NCBI RefSeq assembly: GCF_036346615.1
Contig: NZ_CP107836.1
Coordinates: 3,162,001-3,226,000 of the forward strand
Direction of reading: 5' to 3'
Length of the DNA stretch: 64,000 bases
Origin: Streptomyces sp. NBC_00523
GTDB taxonomy: Bacteria; Actinomycetota; Actinomycetes; Streptomycetales; Streptomycetaceae
Position numbers and translations under genes: made by a program. Shown piece after piece: positions 32,737-41,491 of this stretch; position 1 is the stretch's first letter; every line of letters starts with the position of its first letter. A model generated the notes under the pieces. It saw nothing but the letters and a program-made list of their open reading frames with translations. It was not told where the DNA came from and did not search any database.

Positions 32737-33336
32737 CTACCACACCCGGTAGACCCGCCCCGTCTGCGCGCCCTCGATCGAGCGGACGTAGGCCGTGGCC
32801 ACGCGGGCCGCCGGGACCGGTTCGATGCCGGGGAAGAAGGGGCCGTAGGCAGGGAGGGACTCCTCGACCACCGTCGGGCTGACCGCGTTGACGCGCTGGG
32901 GCGGGAGCTCGATCGCGGCGGCCCGGACGAACGCCTCCACCGCCCCATTCGCCGCGGAGGCGGCTGCGCCGGCCGCGATGGGCTCCTCGGTCAGGATGCC
33001 GCTGACCAGGGTGAACGAGCCGTGCGGGGGCAGGTGGGCCGCGCCCTGGCGGACCAGGTCGAGCTGGCTCAGGGCCTTGCCGCGGAACGTGGCCGCGAAG
33101 TCGTCGGCGGTCAGCTCGGCGAGCGGGCGGAACACCGCGTCGCCCGCGGTGACCGCGACCGCGTCCAGCGGACCGGCTTCCGCGTAGAGGCGGGCGACCT
33201 CGTCGGGCCGGGTCACATCGGCCACCAGGTCGCCGCCCGAGCGGCCGACCCCGATCACCGCGTGACCGCGATCCGTCAGCGCCTTCCGTACCGCACCGCC
33301 CAGCGTGCCCGCCGCGCCGACCAGGAGAATCCGCAT
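32737..33336 (-). CDS. Short-chain dehydrogenase/reductase
   Basis: A compact 199-residue SDR. It begins MRILLVGAAGTLGGAV, with the cofactor motif GAAGTLG, and has VTAGDAVF near residue 70 in place of NAG. The usual YxxxK active site is not obvious: the corresponding segment is AASAANGAVEAFVRAAA, so the catalytic Tyr and Lys appear replaced, as in several atypical Streptomyces SDRs of this length. NAD(P)-dependent activity is therefore doubtful. It is divergent from a LysR-type regulator, which probably controls it. Confidence 0.8.
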   Translation of the reverse strand: MRILLVGAAGTLGGAVRKALTDRGHAVIGVGRSGGDLVADVTRPDEVARLYAEAGPLDAVAVTAGDAVFRPLAELTADDFAATFRGKALSQLDLVRQGAAHLPPHGSFTLVSGILTEEPIAAGAAASAANGAVEAFVRAAAIELPPQRVNAVSPTVVEESLPAYGPFFPGIEPVPAARVATAYVRSIEGAQTGRVYRVW

Positions 33337-33454
33337 GTCGCACCGTCCGTCCATCGTGTGTTCAGGGAGGCCGGGAGGCCCCGGCGCCTTCGACGCTACG
33401 GATCCCGCGAGCGCGGCGGAAATGCCTTCTGCACAGGGACTATGCTCCTCAGGC

Positions 33455-34321
33455 ATGGATGATGTGGAGCTGCGCCACCTCAGGGCGCTGGACGCGGTGG
33501 CCGAGGCGGGCACCATCACCGCGGCGGCGGTCCGGCTGCACATGACGCAGCCCGCCCTCTCGCGCACGCTGGCCCAGCTGGAGTCCCGGGTCGGCGTCCG
33601 GCTGGTCGACCGTTCGCCCCGGCATCTGACGCTCACCTCGGCCGGGCAGACCCTGCTCGGGCACGGTCGGGCGATCCTGGCCCATCTCGACGCGGCCCTC
33701 GCCGACACCCGTACCGTCTCCCGCCCCCTGCGCATCGGTTACACGTGCGCGGTCCTCGGCCGGCAGACCGTACCGCTGCTGCGCTCCTGGCGCCGGGCGC
33801 ACCCGCACATCCCGCTCGACGTGGTCCGCCAGGACAACAGCACGGCGGGGCTGGCCACCGGGGACACCGATGTCGCCGTGCTCCGGACCGTCCCCGCCGA
33901 CCCCCGCATCCGCACCGAGGCGCTGTACACGGAGGACCGGGTCGCCGCCCTGCCCGACGACCATCCGCTCGCCGGCCGGGACCGGGTCCTGATGGACGAG
34001 CTGACCGCCCACCCCGAACTCCCCCTCGCCCTGTGGCCGGACACCGGCACCGCGTCGCCCGACCTGTGGCCGCCGGAGCGCCGCCCGGACCGCACGGTCG
34101 AGGTCGGCAATGTGGACGAGTGGCTGAACCTGATCGCCGCCGGGGGCGCGTTCGGCCTGGGCGCGGCGGGGACGGCCGAGAGCCACGGCCACCCGGGCGT
34201 CCGGTTCGTCCCGGTGGCCGACGCGCCCGCCGCCACCGTGTACCTCGCGCGCCCCGTTCATCCCACGCATCCGCGTACGGAGGACTTCGCGACGGCGGTC
34301 CGGGACGTGGTGAGCGGCTGA
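33455..34321 (+). CDS. LysR family transcriptional regulator
   Basis: A 288-residue LysR-type protein. The winged HTH is at residues 3-62, with AAAVRLHMTQPALSRTLAQL as recognition helix and LVDRSPRHLTLTSAG as wing. The substrate-binding domain runs from about 85 to the end. A TATGCT -10-like hexamer lies eight bases before the ATG, so the transcript may be almost leaderless. The adjacent divergent SDR gene is the natural target. Confidence 0.87.
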   Translation: MDDVELRHLRALDAVAEAGTITAAAVRLHMTQPALSRTLAQLESRVGVRLVDRSPRHLTLTSAGQTLLGHGRAILAHLDAALADTRTVSRPLRIGYTCAVLGRQTVPLLRSWRRAHPHIPLDVVRQDNSTAGLATGDTDVAVLRTVPADPRIRTEALYTEDRVAALPDDHPLAGRDRVLMDELTAHPELPLALWPDTGTASPDLWPPERRPDRTVEVGNVDEWLNLIAAGGAFGLGAAGTAESHGHPGVRFVPVADAPAATVYLARPVHPTHPRTEDFATAVRDVVSG

Positions 34322-34413
34322 CCCGGCCAACAGGCGTAACCCGCCGGGCCCGGAGCGCTCCGCCGCGCGACGCTGGTGCCCAGGTGTCCGGCAAGTGGGC
34401 GGAGGAGCGGGGC

Positions 34414-35814
34414 GTGGTGCGGTGGCGGGTTCGGGCGCACGCGCGGCAGGCGCGGCTGGACCGGCTGCGGCGGGACGACGCGACGCTGCTGGACCGGCTG
34501 CACGCGACCCCGTACGAGAACGTGGTCTTCCCGCCGGTGCGGGAGTACGAGGAGGACGCGGCGGCCGAGGTGCTGCGGTTCTCGCTGCGGCTGGGGCGCG
34601 AGCTGTTCGGCGCCGGGGCGTCGACGCGGGACATCCAGACCGCCGTGGTGGCGGTCACCGCGGCCTGGGGCATGCAGAACCTGGAGATCGTCATCTCCGG
34701 CTGCGCCCTGCACCTCCAGTACGCCCCGCCGGGCCGCCCGCCGGTCGTGATGCAGGCCGTCCTGTCCTCGGAGGACTCGCGCGACCTGTCCCGGCTGACC
34801 GCCTTGCAGGGGCTCACCGCCCGGATCGCCGCGACCCGGCTGCCGCACGGTGAGGCGGCCGGTGCGCTGGACCGGATCGTGTCGGCGCCGGCCAGGTGGC
34901 CGTGGTGGTTCACGGTGGGCGGCGGGGCGGTGCTGGCGTCGATGCTGTGCGTGCTGGCCTCGGGCACGGTCCGGGCCGCGCTGTTCGCGCCGCTGCTCTT
35001 CCTGGTCAGCAACCGGATCGCCTGGGCACTCACCCGTACCGGTCTGGCGTCGTTCTTCGTCACGGCCGTGCAGATCGCGCTGCTGATGGCGGGCACGATG
35101 GCGCTGATCCACCCCGGGGTGCTCAGCGGGCGGGAGGGGGCGAGTCTGCTCGCCGCCAACATGATCCTGCTCCTGCCGATCCTGACCGTGGTGTCGCTGA
35201 CCGAGGACGCGATCGACGGTTTCCGGCCGATGGCCGCCGCCCGGACGGTGAGCCTGGTGGCGTTCCTCACGGCGGCCGCGTGCGGGGTGCTGACCGTGGC
35301 CTTCCTGGTGCCGGGGCTCGACGCCAGTGCCCGTACGACGACGCTCACCGCGCTCCCGGTCTGGCTGACCCTCGTCACCAGCGGCATCGGCGCGCTCGGC
35401 AACGCGGTCTTCATGGGCGGCGGGCCCCGCCTGGTGCCGTGGGCGGTCGCGGCTGCGGTCACCGGGGCGTGCGTGAAGCTGCTCGGGACGACGCAACTGG
35501 ACTGGACGGCGCCGCTGGCCATCGGGGTCGCCACCGCCGCGATGGGCCTGGCCGCCGGAGCCCTCGCACCGCGCGCCGGCGCCCCCGCACGCGCGATCCT
35601 CATCCCCGGCATCGCGGGCGCCGTCCTCCCCGGCCCCGACCTCTACCGCAGCCTCCTCCAGCTCCTCCTGCACACCCCGGGCGCGGGCACCTACCTGGCG
35701 CTCACCCTCGCGTCCACGGCGGCCATCGGCGTCGGCGCCGTCCTGGGCACGGTCCTCGGCGCGGGCGGCGAACGCCAGTGGCGCCGCCGTCTGCATCCGG
35801 CGCCCGCGCACTGA
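34414..35814 (+). CDS. Threonine/serine exporter family protein (ThrE-like)
   Basis: A 466-residue membrane protein uniting both ThrE halves: an N-terminal domain (about 1-150; RELFGAGASTRDIQ is its signature) and about ten transmembrane helices from residue 165 on, including the GPRLVPWAVAAAV region. ThrE exports threonine and serine by proton antiport. A GTG at 34414 is preferred because GGAGGAG lies six bases upstream; an in-frame GTG ten codons earlier lacks this. Converges on the MFS gene. Confidence 0.88.
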   Translation: MVRWRVRAHARQARLDRLRRDDATLLDRLHATPYENVVFPPVREYEEDAAAEVLRFSLRLGRELFGAGASTRDIQTAVVAVTAAWGMQNLEIVISGCALHLQYAPPGRPPVVMQAVLSSEDSRDLSRLTALQGLTARIAATRLPHGEAAGALDRIVSAPARWPWWFTVGGGAVLASMLCVLASGTVRAALFAPLLFLVSNRIAWALTRTGLASFFVTAVQIALLMAGTMALIHPGVLSGREGASLLAANMILLLPILTVVSLTEDAIDGFRPMAAARTVSLVAFLTAAACGVLTVAFLVPGLDASARTTTLTALPVWLTLVTSGIGALGNAVFMGGGPRLVPWAVAAAVTGACVKLLGTTQLDWTAPLAIGVATAAMGLAAGALAPRAGAPARAILIPGIAGAVLPGPDLYRSLLQLLLHTPGAGTYLALTLASTAAIGVGAVLGTVLGAGGERQWRRRLHPAPAH

Positions 35815-35829
35815 GCGTCCCGCCGGGGT

Positions 35830-37041
35830 TCATGTGCGCGGGAACGCGTGCCGCCGGCCCTTGGCGACAACGGCCAGCGCGGCCGCCCCGAGCACGGCAG
35901 CCGCGGCGGCGACCGCGTCCGCCCCCGCGTGGTCGAGCAGGAGGCCGCCGACGACGCCCCCGAGGGCCATCGCCGCGTTCCACAGGGTGACCAGGACGGC
36001 CTGCGCGGTGTCGGCGGCGGCCGCGCCGTGCCGGCCGGCGGCCCGCCCGGCCGCGGTCTGCAGCAGGGTCGGCGCGCCGCCCCACCCCAGGCCCCACAGG
36101 ACGGCGGCGGCCCAGACGACCGGGTGCGCCCCGGTGACGGCGAGGGCCGCGGTGGCGAGGGTGAACAGCGCCGCACCCGCCACCATCAGGGCGCGCGGCC
36201 GGCGGTCGACATGGCGCCCGACGCCCCAGATGCTCAGCAGGGACGCGGCCCCGAAGACCAGGAGCACCGCGTCGGTCCGCTGCCCGAGCCCCGCGTGCCG
36301 CAGGTAGGGGGCGACGTACGCGTAGACGACCGTGTGCCCGAGGACGAAGAGCGCCACCGTCACCATGACCGCCGCGACCCCGGGCACCGCCAGGGTCCGG
36401 CGCAGGCCGGGCCGGTCCCCGCCCGCCCCCTCGGCGGCGGGCCGCCCCACCGCCGGGACGGACGCGCCGATCCAGCCGAGGACGGCGAGGGTGGCCAGCG
36501 AGACGGCGCCGAACGCGGCCCGCCAGCCCACCTGTTCGCCGATCAGGGTGCCGGCGGGGACGCCCAGGGACAGCGCCACGGGGATGCCGGTCATCGCGAC
36601 GGCGATGGCGCGCCCCTCCGATCCGGCGGGCGCGATGCGGCGGGCGTACCCGGCGAGGATCGCCCACGCCAGACCGGCGGCCACCCCCGCGAGGAACCGG
36701 GCCGCGAGCAGGACGGCGTACCCCGGCGCGAGGGCGGTCAGCGTGTTGGCCACCAGGAAGACGGCCATGGCGCCGAGCAGCAGGGGCTTGCGCGGCACGG
36801 GCGCCGTCGTCCGGGCGAGCGGGATCGCGGTCAGGGCCGTACCGGCCGCGTAGACGGTGACGGACTGGCCGGCGGCGCCCGGGCCGACGTCCAGGGAGTC
36901 CGCCATCCCGGGCAGCACACCGGCGGGCAGGGTCTCGGTCAGGCTGGTGATGAAAACGGCGGTCGACAGGGCGAGGAGCGCAGGCCAGGGCAGGCCGCCC
37001 TGCCCTGTACGACGCTCCGCCTCGGAGGGCGTGGTGGTCAT
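35830..37041 (-). CDS. MFS transporter (DHA1-like efflux pump)
   Basis: A 403-residue, 12-helix major facilitator protein. Typical features are the long first helix after PWPALLALSTAVFITSLTETLPAG, the loop 2-3 motif region ARTTAPVPRKPLLLGA and motif C-like GIPVALSLGVPAG in helix 5. The profile is AraJ/sugar-efflux-like. It is divergent from a MerR-type regulator with a dyad between them, so drug or metabolite efflux under MerR control is likely. Confidence 0.88.
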   Translation of the reverse strand: MTTTPSEAERRTGQGGLPWPALLALSTAVFITSLTETLPAGVLPGMADSLDVGPGAAGQSVTVYAAGTALTAIPLARTTAPVPRKPLLLGAMAVFLVANTLTALAPGYAVLLAARFLAGVAAGLAWAILAGYARRIAPAGSEGRAIAVAMTGIPVALSLGVPAGTLIGEQVGWRAAFGAVSLATLAVLGWIGASVPAVGRPAAEGAGGDRPGLRRTLAVPGVAAVMVTVALFVLGHTVVYAYVAPYLRHAGLGQRTDAVLLVFGAASLLSIWGVGRHVDRRPRALMVAGAALFTLATAALAVTGAHPVVWAAAVLWGLGWGGAPTLLQTAAGRAAGRHGAAAADTAQAVLVTLWNAAMALGGVVGGLLLDHAGADAVAAAAAVLGAAALAVVAKGRRHAFPRT

Positions 37042-37059
37042 GGCGGCATCCTGAAACGT

Positions 37060-37080
37060 TCACATCGGTGTGATGGTCAA
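37060..37080. promoter_or_regulatory. Dyad in the MFS/MerR divergent region
   Basis: TCACA-TCGG-TGTGA (37060-37073) is a perfect inverted repeat next to GGTCAA (37075-37080), which reads TTGACC, a good -35, on the MFS strand. This matches the way MerR regulators bind within a long promoter spacer. Confidence 0.5.
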
Positions 37081-37109
37081 GCCGTCAGGTCCCCAGTAGC
37101 TTCGGCGGG

Positions 37110-37484
37110 ATGAGGATCGGTGAACTGTCACGCCGCACGGGCACGTCCCGCCGTCTGCTGCGCTACTACGAGGAGCAGCGGCTGATCGTCCCGGACCGGG
37201 GGCCGAACGGTTACCGCGAGTACGACGAGCGTTACGTGGACCGGGTCAACCAGATCCGCGGCCTGCTGGACGCGGGGCTTCCGACGCGCATCATCAAGCA
37301 GATACTCCCGTGCCTGGACAAGCCCCGCTCGATCCACTTCCCGGACGCCACACCGGAGATGCTGGCCCTGCTGACCACCGAACGGGACCGGCTCAGCGAA
37401 CGGATCGACGTCCTCGTCCGCAACCGCGACGCGATGAGCGAGTACCTGGCGGAGGTCGCCCAGTGCCGCGCGCCGACGACTTAG
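37110..37484 (+). CDS. MerR family transcriptional regulator
   Basis: A 124-residue MerR protein. The winged HTH is MRIGELSRRTGTSRRLLRYY (residues 1-20), followed by the wing GYREYDERYVDRV, then a coiled-coil dimerisation helix (about 80-120). No Cys-rich metal site is present at the C-terminus, so it probably senses an organic ligand. Divergent from and likely controlling the MFS pump. Confidence 0.87.
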   Translation: MRIGELSRRTGTSRRLLRYYEEQRLIVPDRGPNGYREYDERYVDRVNQIRGLLDAGLPTRIIKQILPCLDKPRSIHFPDATPEMLALLTTERDRLSERIDVLVRNRDAMSEYLAEVAQCRAPTT

Positions 37485-37549
37485 GACCGTCAACAACGCG
37501 CCCACCTGCGGTCATGTGCTCGAAGGACACCTGTAGGCCAGCCGGATCC

Positions 37550-37564
37550 GGCCATTCAATGGCC
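37550..37564. repeat. GGCCATT-C-AATGGCC palindrome
   Basis: A perfect 15-base palindrome, abutting another one (CCGGATCCGG, 37542-37551), in the short gap between merR and the 52-residue reading frame. It may be an operator for the following genes or a short terminator for merR. Confidence 0.4.
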
Positions 37565-37635
37565 GAAGAGTGATCTTCAGTCGGCCCGCCCGCCCTGCCG
37601 ATGCAGGAGGCACCGCCCTCCCGAAGGAGGCTGCC

Positions 37636-37794
37636 ATGGGCGACACACTCCTGATCCTGTCCATCCCCGCGCTGCTCCTCGCCAGCGGCCTCCACACGGC
37701 CGCCAGCACCTGGTGGCGGCGCAGGCATCCCGCGCCGCCGTCCCCGTACACCCAGCAGGCCGCCCGGCTGGCCGAGAGCCGGGAGCGCACCTAG
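37636..37794 (+). CDS. Small single-span membrane protein, 52 residues
   Basis: A short reading frame with one hydrophobic helix (about residues 3-20, LLILSIPALLLASGL) followed by a basic tail (WWRRRHPAPPSP and a polar C-terminus). AAGGAGG five bases before the ATG is the best ribosome-binding site in the neighbourhood, which strongly supports translation. No family assigned. It is followed closely by the AraC-type gene. Confidence 0.6.
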   Translation: MGDTLLILSIPALLLASGLHTAASTWWRRRHPAPPSPYTQQAARLAESRERT

Positions 37795-37805
37795 GATCTC
37801 GCGTC

Positions 37806-38645
37806 GTGGCCGGTCACGAAGGGCCCCGGCGCGACACCCGGGGCATCGTCGACGCGCCCGAGCTGTTCGCGCACGTACAGTTCCGGCGCCGCGAGCCCGC
37901 GCCCGGGCTGCGGCGCTATCTGGAGCACTACTGGCTGATCGACTGGGACCTCTCCCAGCCGTACGCCTCGCACCTCGTCCCGCACCCGAGCGTCAACCTC
38001 GTCTTCGAGCGGTACGCGGGCTGCGGCGACGAGGACGCGGGATACGCCGAGGTCTCGGGCATCGGCCTGGAGCTGTTCACGCAGAAGCTGGAGGGGCGCG
38101 GGCGGGTCTGCGGGGTGCAGTTCCGGCCGGGCGGCTTCCGGCCGTTCGCGCCCGGGGTGCCGGTCTCGCGGTGGACCGGCCGGCGGCTCCCGGCGGCCGA
38201 CGTGTTCGCGCCACCAGCGCCGCCCGCGCCGCTCACGCCGCCCGCCGCCGTGCTGGACCCGGCGGACGAGGACGACCGGGTCGCCGCGCTCGACGCGTAT
38301 CTGCTGGCGCTCGCCCCCGAGCCCGACCCGCGCGCCGACCGGGCGATGGCCCTGGTGGACCTGATCCGCACCGACCGCACGGTCCTGCGCGTGGACGGAC
38401 TCGCCCGCGCCGAGGGGGTGTCGGCGCGCTCGCTGCAACGGCTGTTCGCCGCGTACGTCGGGGTCGGCCCCAAGTGGGTCATCCTGCGCTACCGCATCCA
38501 CGAGGCGCTGGAACGCGCCGGGGCAGGACCGGACGTGGACTGGGCGGGCCTCGCCGCCGACCTCGGCTACAGCGACCAGGCGCACCTGGTCCGGGACTTC
38601 ACGGCCACGCTCGGCGTCCCGCCCACCGCGCTGGGCGCCCGCTGA
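37806..38645 (+). CDS. AraC-type regulator with DUF6597 N-terminus
   Basis: A 279-residue protein. Residues 1-150 resemble the DUF6597 sensory domain (YLEHYWLIDWDL and HPSVNLVFE are characteristic). The C-terminal ~100 residues are an AraC-type double HTH with GLARAEGVSARSLQRLFAAY and WAGLAADLGYSDQAHLVRDF. Ligand unknown. GTG start with AGGA nine bases upstream. It stands 37 bases before an acetyltransferase gene on the same strand. Confidence 0.83.
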   Translation: MAGHEGPRRDTRGIVDAPELFAHVQFRRREPAPGLRRYLEHYWLIDWDLSQPYASHLVPHPSVNLVFERYAGCGDEDAGYAEVSGIGLELFTQKLEGRGRVCGVQFRPGGFRPFAPGVPVSRWTGRRLPAADVFAPPAPPAPLTPPAAVLDPADEDDRVAALDAYLLALAPEPDPRADRAMALVDLIRTDRTVLRVDGLARAEGVSARSLQRLFAAYVGVGPKWVILRYRIHEALERAGAGPDVDWAGLAADLGYSDQAHLVRDFTATLGVPPTALGAR

Positions 38646-38682
38646 GACCCCCGTTGTCAGTGCCGCGTCCTACAGTGCGGTC

Positions 38683-39222
38683 ATGGCCGATGTGAAGCGC
38701 ACCACACCCTCATCCGTACGGCTCGAACCCTGGTCGGACGACGACCTGGACCTCCTCCGCCGCGCCAACGCACCGGAGCTGATGGACCATCTGGGCGGGC
38801 CCGAGACGGAGGAGCAGCTGATAGCGCGCCATGCCCGTTACGTCGCGCTCAGCGCCGACCGGACGGGCCGGGGCCGGATGTTCCGCGTCGCCCTGGCCGG
38901 CGAGGCGGAGGCCGCGGGCACCATCGGGTTCTGGGAGCGGCCCTGGCGGGACCAGGAGGTGTACGAGACGGGCTGGACGGTCCTGCCGGAGTTCCAGGGC
39001 CGGGGCATCGCCTCGGCCGCGACCCGCGCGGTGGCCGACGCGGCGCGCGCCGAGCACAAGCACCGCTATCTGCACGCCTACCCGTCCGTGGAGAACGGCC
39101 CCTCGAACGGCGTCTGCCGCAAGGCCGGCTTCACGCTGCTCGGCGAGTGCGAGATCGAGTACCCGCCCGGCCACCCGCTCCTCACCCACGACTGGCGGCT
39201 GGACCTGCACCCGGACGCCTGA
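38683..39222 (+). CDS. GNAT family N-acetyltransferase (RimJ/RimL-like)
   Basis: A 179-residue acetyltransferase. The acetyl-CoA motif is WTVLPEFQGRGIASAATRAV (about residues 97-116), and the C-terminal NGPSNGVCRKAGFTLLGE matches the RimJ/RimL pattern (N-x-x-S-x-x-x-x-x-K-x-G-F). No ribosome-binding site is evident; TACAGT (38671-38676) lies six bases before the ATG, suggesting a leaderless mRNA. Substrate unknown. Confidence 0.85.
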   Translation: MADVKRTTPSSVRLEPWSDDDLDLLRRANAPELMDHLGGPETEEQLIARHARYVALSADRTGRGRMFRVALAGEAEAAGTIGFWERPWRDQEVYETGWTVLPEFQGRGIASAATRAVADAARAEHKHRYLHAYPSVENGPSNGVCRKAGFTLLGECEIEYPPGHPLLTHDWRLDLHPDA

Positions 39223-39244
39223 CGCCGGGGGCGGATTTATGGGT

Positions 39245-39275
39245 TTGACGGGTGCTGCCGCCTCCTGGATATTTA
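39245..39275 (+). promoter_or_regulatory. Candidate promoter of the NmrA-like reductase
   Basis: TTGACG (39245-39250) and ATATTT (39269-39274) with an 18-base spacer; GAGGAG at 39319-39324 serves as ribosome-binding site for the ATG at 39329. Confidence 0.45.
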
Positions 39276-39328
39276 CCTGCGTCGCGCAACCTATGCGCGG
39301 CGCACTCAACCATGCCCCGAGGAGACCC

Positions 39329-40168
39329 ATGCCCACGCTCGTCACCGGATGCCGCGGCCGCGTCGGCGCCGCGCTCACCGCCCTGCTCCACCAGGGCGGC
39401 CACCCCGTCCGCGCCGCCTCGCGCAAGGCCGCCGAGCTGACCCCGCCGCCCGGCGTCCCCGCCGTGACCTGCGACCTCGGCGACCCCGGCACGTTCCCCG
39501 CCGCCCTGGAGGGCGTCGACTCCGTCTTCCTGTACGCGGAGCCCGCGCACATCGACGCCTTCCTGACCGCCGCCCGGGCCGCCGGAGTACGCCACATCGT
39601 GCTGCTGTCCTCCAGCTCGGTCCTGGTCCCCGATCCGGCGGCCAACCCGATCGCCGCCGCGCACCACGCGGTGGAGCAGGCGCTGCTGGCCTCCCCGCTC
39701 ACCGCGACCCTGCTGCGCCCCGGCGCCTTCGCCACCAACGCCTACGGGTGGTCGGAGGCCTTCCGCTCCGGGCGCCCCGTCGACCTGCCGTTCCCCCGCA
39801 GCGAGGGCAGCCCGGTCCACGAGGCCGACCTCGCCGAGGCCGCCCTCGCCGCGCTCACCGACCCGGCCCTCCAGGGCGCCGCATACCACCTCACCGGCCC
39901 CGCGTCCCTCAGCGCCGCCGAGCAGGTCCGCGTCCTGGCCGACGCCTCCGGCACCCCGGCCGCCGTCCACGAGGTGAGCCCGGCCGCCTGGAAGGAGTCC
40001 ATGGCGTCCTACATGCCCGCCGAGGTCGCCGACGGGCTGCTCGCCTACTGGGCGGCCACCGACGGCATCCCCGCCGAGGTGGCCGACGGGGTGGAGAAGC
40101 TGACCGGCCGCCCGGCCCGCCCCTTCGCCACCTGGGCCGCCGAGCACGCCGCCGCCTTCCGGCCCTGA
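39329..40168 (+). CDS. NmrA-like NAD(P)-binding atypical SDR
   Basis: A 279-residue atypical SDR with an N-terminal Rossmann fold (MPTLVTGCRGRVGAALTAL, motif GCRGRVG) and features of NmrA/quinone-oxidoreductase-like proteins: VFLYAEPAHIDAF, HIVLLSSSS near residue 90 and LLRPGAFATNAYGW near 130. Members are redox sensors or reductases acting on small molecules; substrate unknown. It forms a single-gene unit with its own promoter and ribosome site. Confidence 0.83.
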   Translation: MPTLVTGCRGRVGAALTALLHQGGHPVRAASRKAAELTPPPGVPAVTCDLGDPGTFPAALEGVDSVFLYAEPAHIDAFLTAARAAGVRHIVLLSSSSVLVPDPAANPIAAAHHAVEQALLASPLTATLLRPGAFATNAYGWSEAFRSGRPVDLPFPRSEGSPVHEADLAEAALAALTDPALQGAAYHLTGPASLSAAEQVRVLADASGTPAAVHEVSPAAWKESMASYMPAEVADGLLAYWAATDGIPAEVADGVEKLTGRPARPFATWAAEHAAAFRP

Positions 40169-40230
40169 AAGCCGCCTCCGCCCCTGAAATCCGCAGGCGG
40201 CGGGCCCGCCCCCGATGGCATCCTGACCGG

Positions 40231-40965
40231 GTGAACGGACCGGAGATCCACCTCGAAGTCGCCCCCGCGCTCAGGCTCTTCGTGGCCCACGGGCGCCGGC
40301 AGGGGCGGACGCCGGTGACCACCGACGGCTCGTCCACGCTCGGCCATGTCGTCGAGTCCCTGGGCATCCCTCTCACCGAGGCCGGCGAACTCCTCGTGGA
40401 CGGCCGCCCCGTCCCCGCCTCGCACATCCCGGCCGCCGGGGAGCTGGTCGAGGTCCGCCCCGTGCCCCGGCCGCAGCACGTGCCGGGGGCGCCCCTGCGC
40501 TTCCTGCTCGACGTCCACCTCGGGACCCTCGCCCGGCGGCTGCGGCTGCTCGGCGTCGACGCCGCGTACGAGAGCGAGGACATCGGCGACCCGGCCCTGG
40601 CCGCGCTCTCCGCGAAGGAGCGGCGCGTGCTGCTCTCCCGGGACCGGGGGCTGCTGCACCGCCGGGAGATCTGGGCGGGGGCGTACGTCTACAGCGACCG
40701 GCCCGAGGAGCAGCTGCGGGACGTCCTGGAGCGGTTCGCCCCGGCGCTCGCCCCGTGGACCCGGTGCACCGCGTGCAACGGCCCGCTGGCGGCGGCCGAC
40801 AAGGACACGGTCGGCCCGCACCTGGAGCACGGGACGCGCCGTACGTACGACGTGTTCGCGCAGTGCGTGGAGTGCGGGCGGGTCTACTGGCGGGGCGCGC
40901 ACCACGCCCGCCTGGAGGCGATCGTCGCGGAAGCGGTCCGCGACTTCGGCCCGGTCGCGGGCTGA
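40231..40965 (+). CDS. Mut7-C RNase domain protein with ubiquitin-like N-terminus
   Basis: A 244-residue protein. Residues 1-85 look like the ubiquitin/ThiS-like Mut7-C-associated domain, and residues about 90-240 like the Mut7-C PIN-fold RNase: FLLDVHLGTLARRLRLLGVDA and LLSRDRGLL carry the acidic residues of the active site. A zinc ribbon follows (CTACNG near 183, CVECGRVYW near 215). Expected to be a single-strand RNase of unknown target. GTG start with no strong ribosome site; CATCCT lies close upstream, so the message may be leaderless. Confidence 0.82.
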   Translation: MNGPEIHLEVAPALRLFVAHGRRQGRTPVTTDGSSTLGHVVESLGIPLTEAGELLVDGRPVPASHIPAAGELVEVRPVPRPQHVPGAPLRFLLDVHLGTLARRLRLLGVDAAYESEDIGDPALAALSAKERRVLLSRDRGLLHRREIWAGAYVYSDRPEEQLRDVLERFAPALAPWTRCTACNGPLAAADKDTVGPHLEHGTRRTYDVFAQCVECGRVYWRGAHHARLEAIVAEAVRDFGPVAG

Positions 40966-40977
40966 GGCCGGGACCCG

Positions 40978-41460
40978 TCAGGCGTCGCCCTCCCGCAGCC
41001 GCGCGATCTGCGTCGTGCTCAGCTCCACCGTCCGCCGCATGTGGCCGAGCAGCAGGGCCACCTGATCGTCGTCGTACGCGTCGAACAGCGCGTCCCAGCC
41101 GCCGTTCAGCCGCTTCCACACCGCGCCGAACTCCGCCATGCGCTCGGGCACCGTCGCCACGAGCACCCGCCGCCGGTCCGCGGTGTCCCGCGCCCGGGTC
41201 ACGTAACCCGCCCGCACCAGGCGGTCCACCAGCCGGGTCGCCGAGCCGGTGGTGAGCCCGGTCAGCTCGGCGACGCGGCCCGTGGTGACGGGCGCCGCCT
41301 CCAGGCTGAGCAGGTTCAGGCACTGGAGGTCGGTCGGGTGCAGCCCCAGCCGGTCGGCGACGGCCTGGTTGAACAGCGCGTACGCGGCCATGTAGCGCCG
41401 CGACACGACGGACATCTCGGCCAGCAGGGTGCTGCGGCGGGGGGACGGCTTCGGCGGCAT
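40978..41460 (-). CDS. MarR family transcriptional regulator
   Basis: A 160-residue MarR protein. The HTH is around residues 58-85 (GRVAELTGLTTGSATRLVDRL), and the wing is RARDTADRRRVLV. It should dimerise and respond to a small phenolic or lipophilic ligand, but no obvious target operon adjoins it: the downstream strand is convergent with the Mut7-C gene and the gene upstream encodes a secreted protein. Confidence 0.85.
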   Translation of the reverse strand: MPPKPSPRRSTLLAEMSVVSRRYMAAYALFNQAVADRLGLHPTDLQCLNLLSLEAAPVTTGRVAELTGLTTGSATRLVDRLVRAGYVTRARDTADRRRVLVATVPERMAEFGAVWKRLNGGWDALFDAYDDDQVALLLGHMRRTVELSTTQIARLREGDA

Positions 41461-41491
41461 GCGGAGAGTGTACGAAGGCCGGGGTCGCTGC

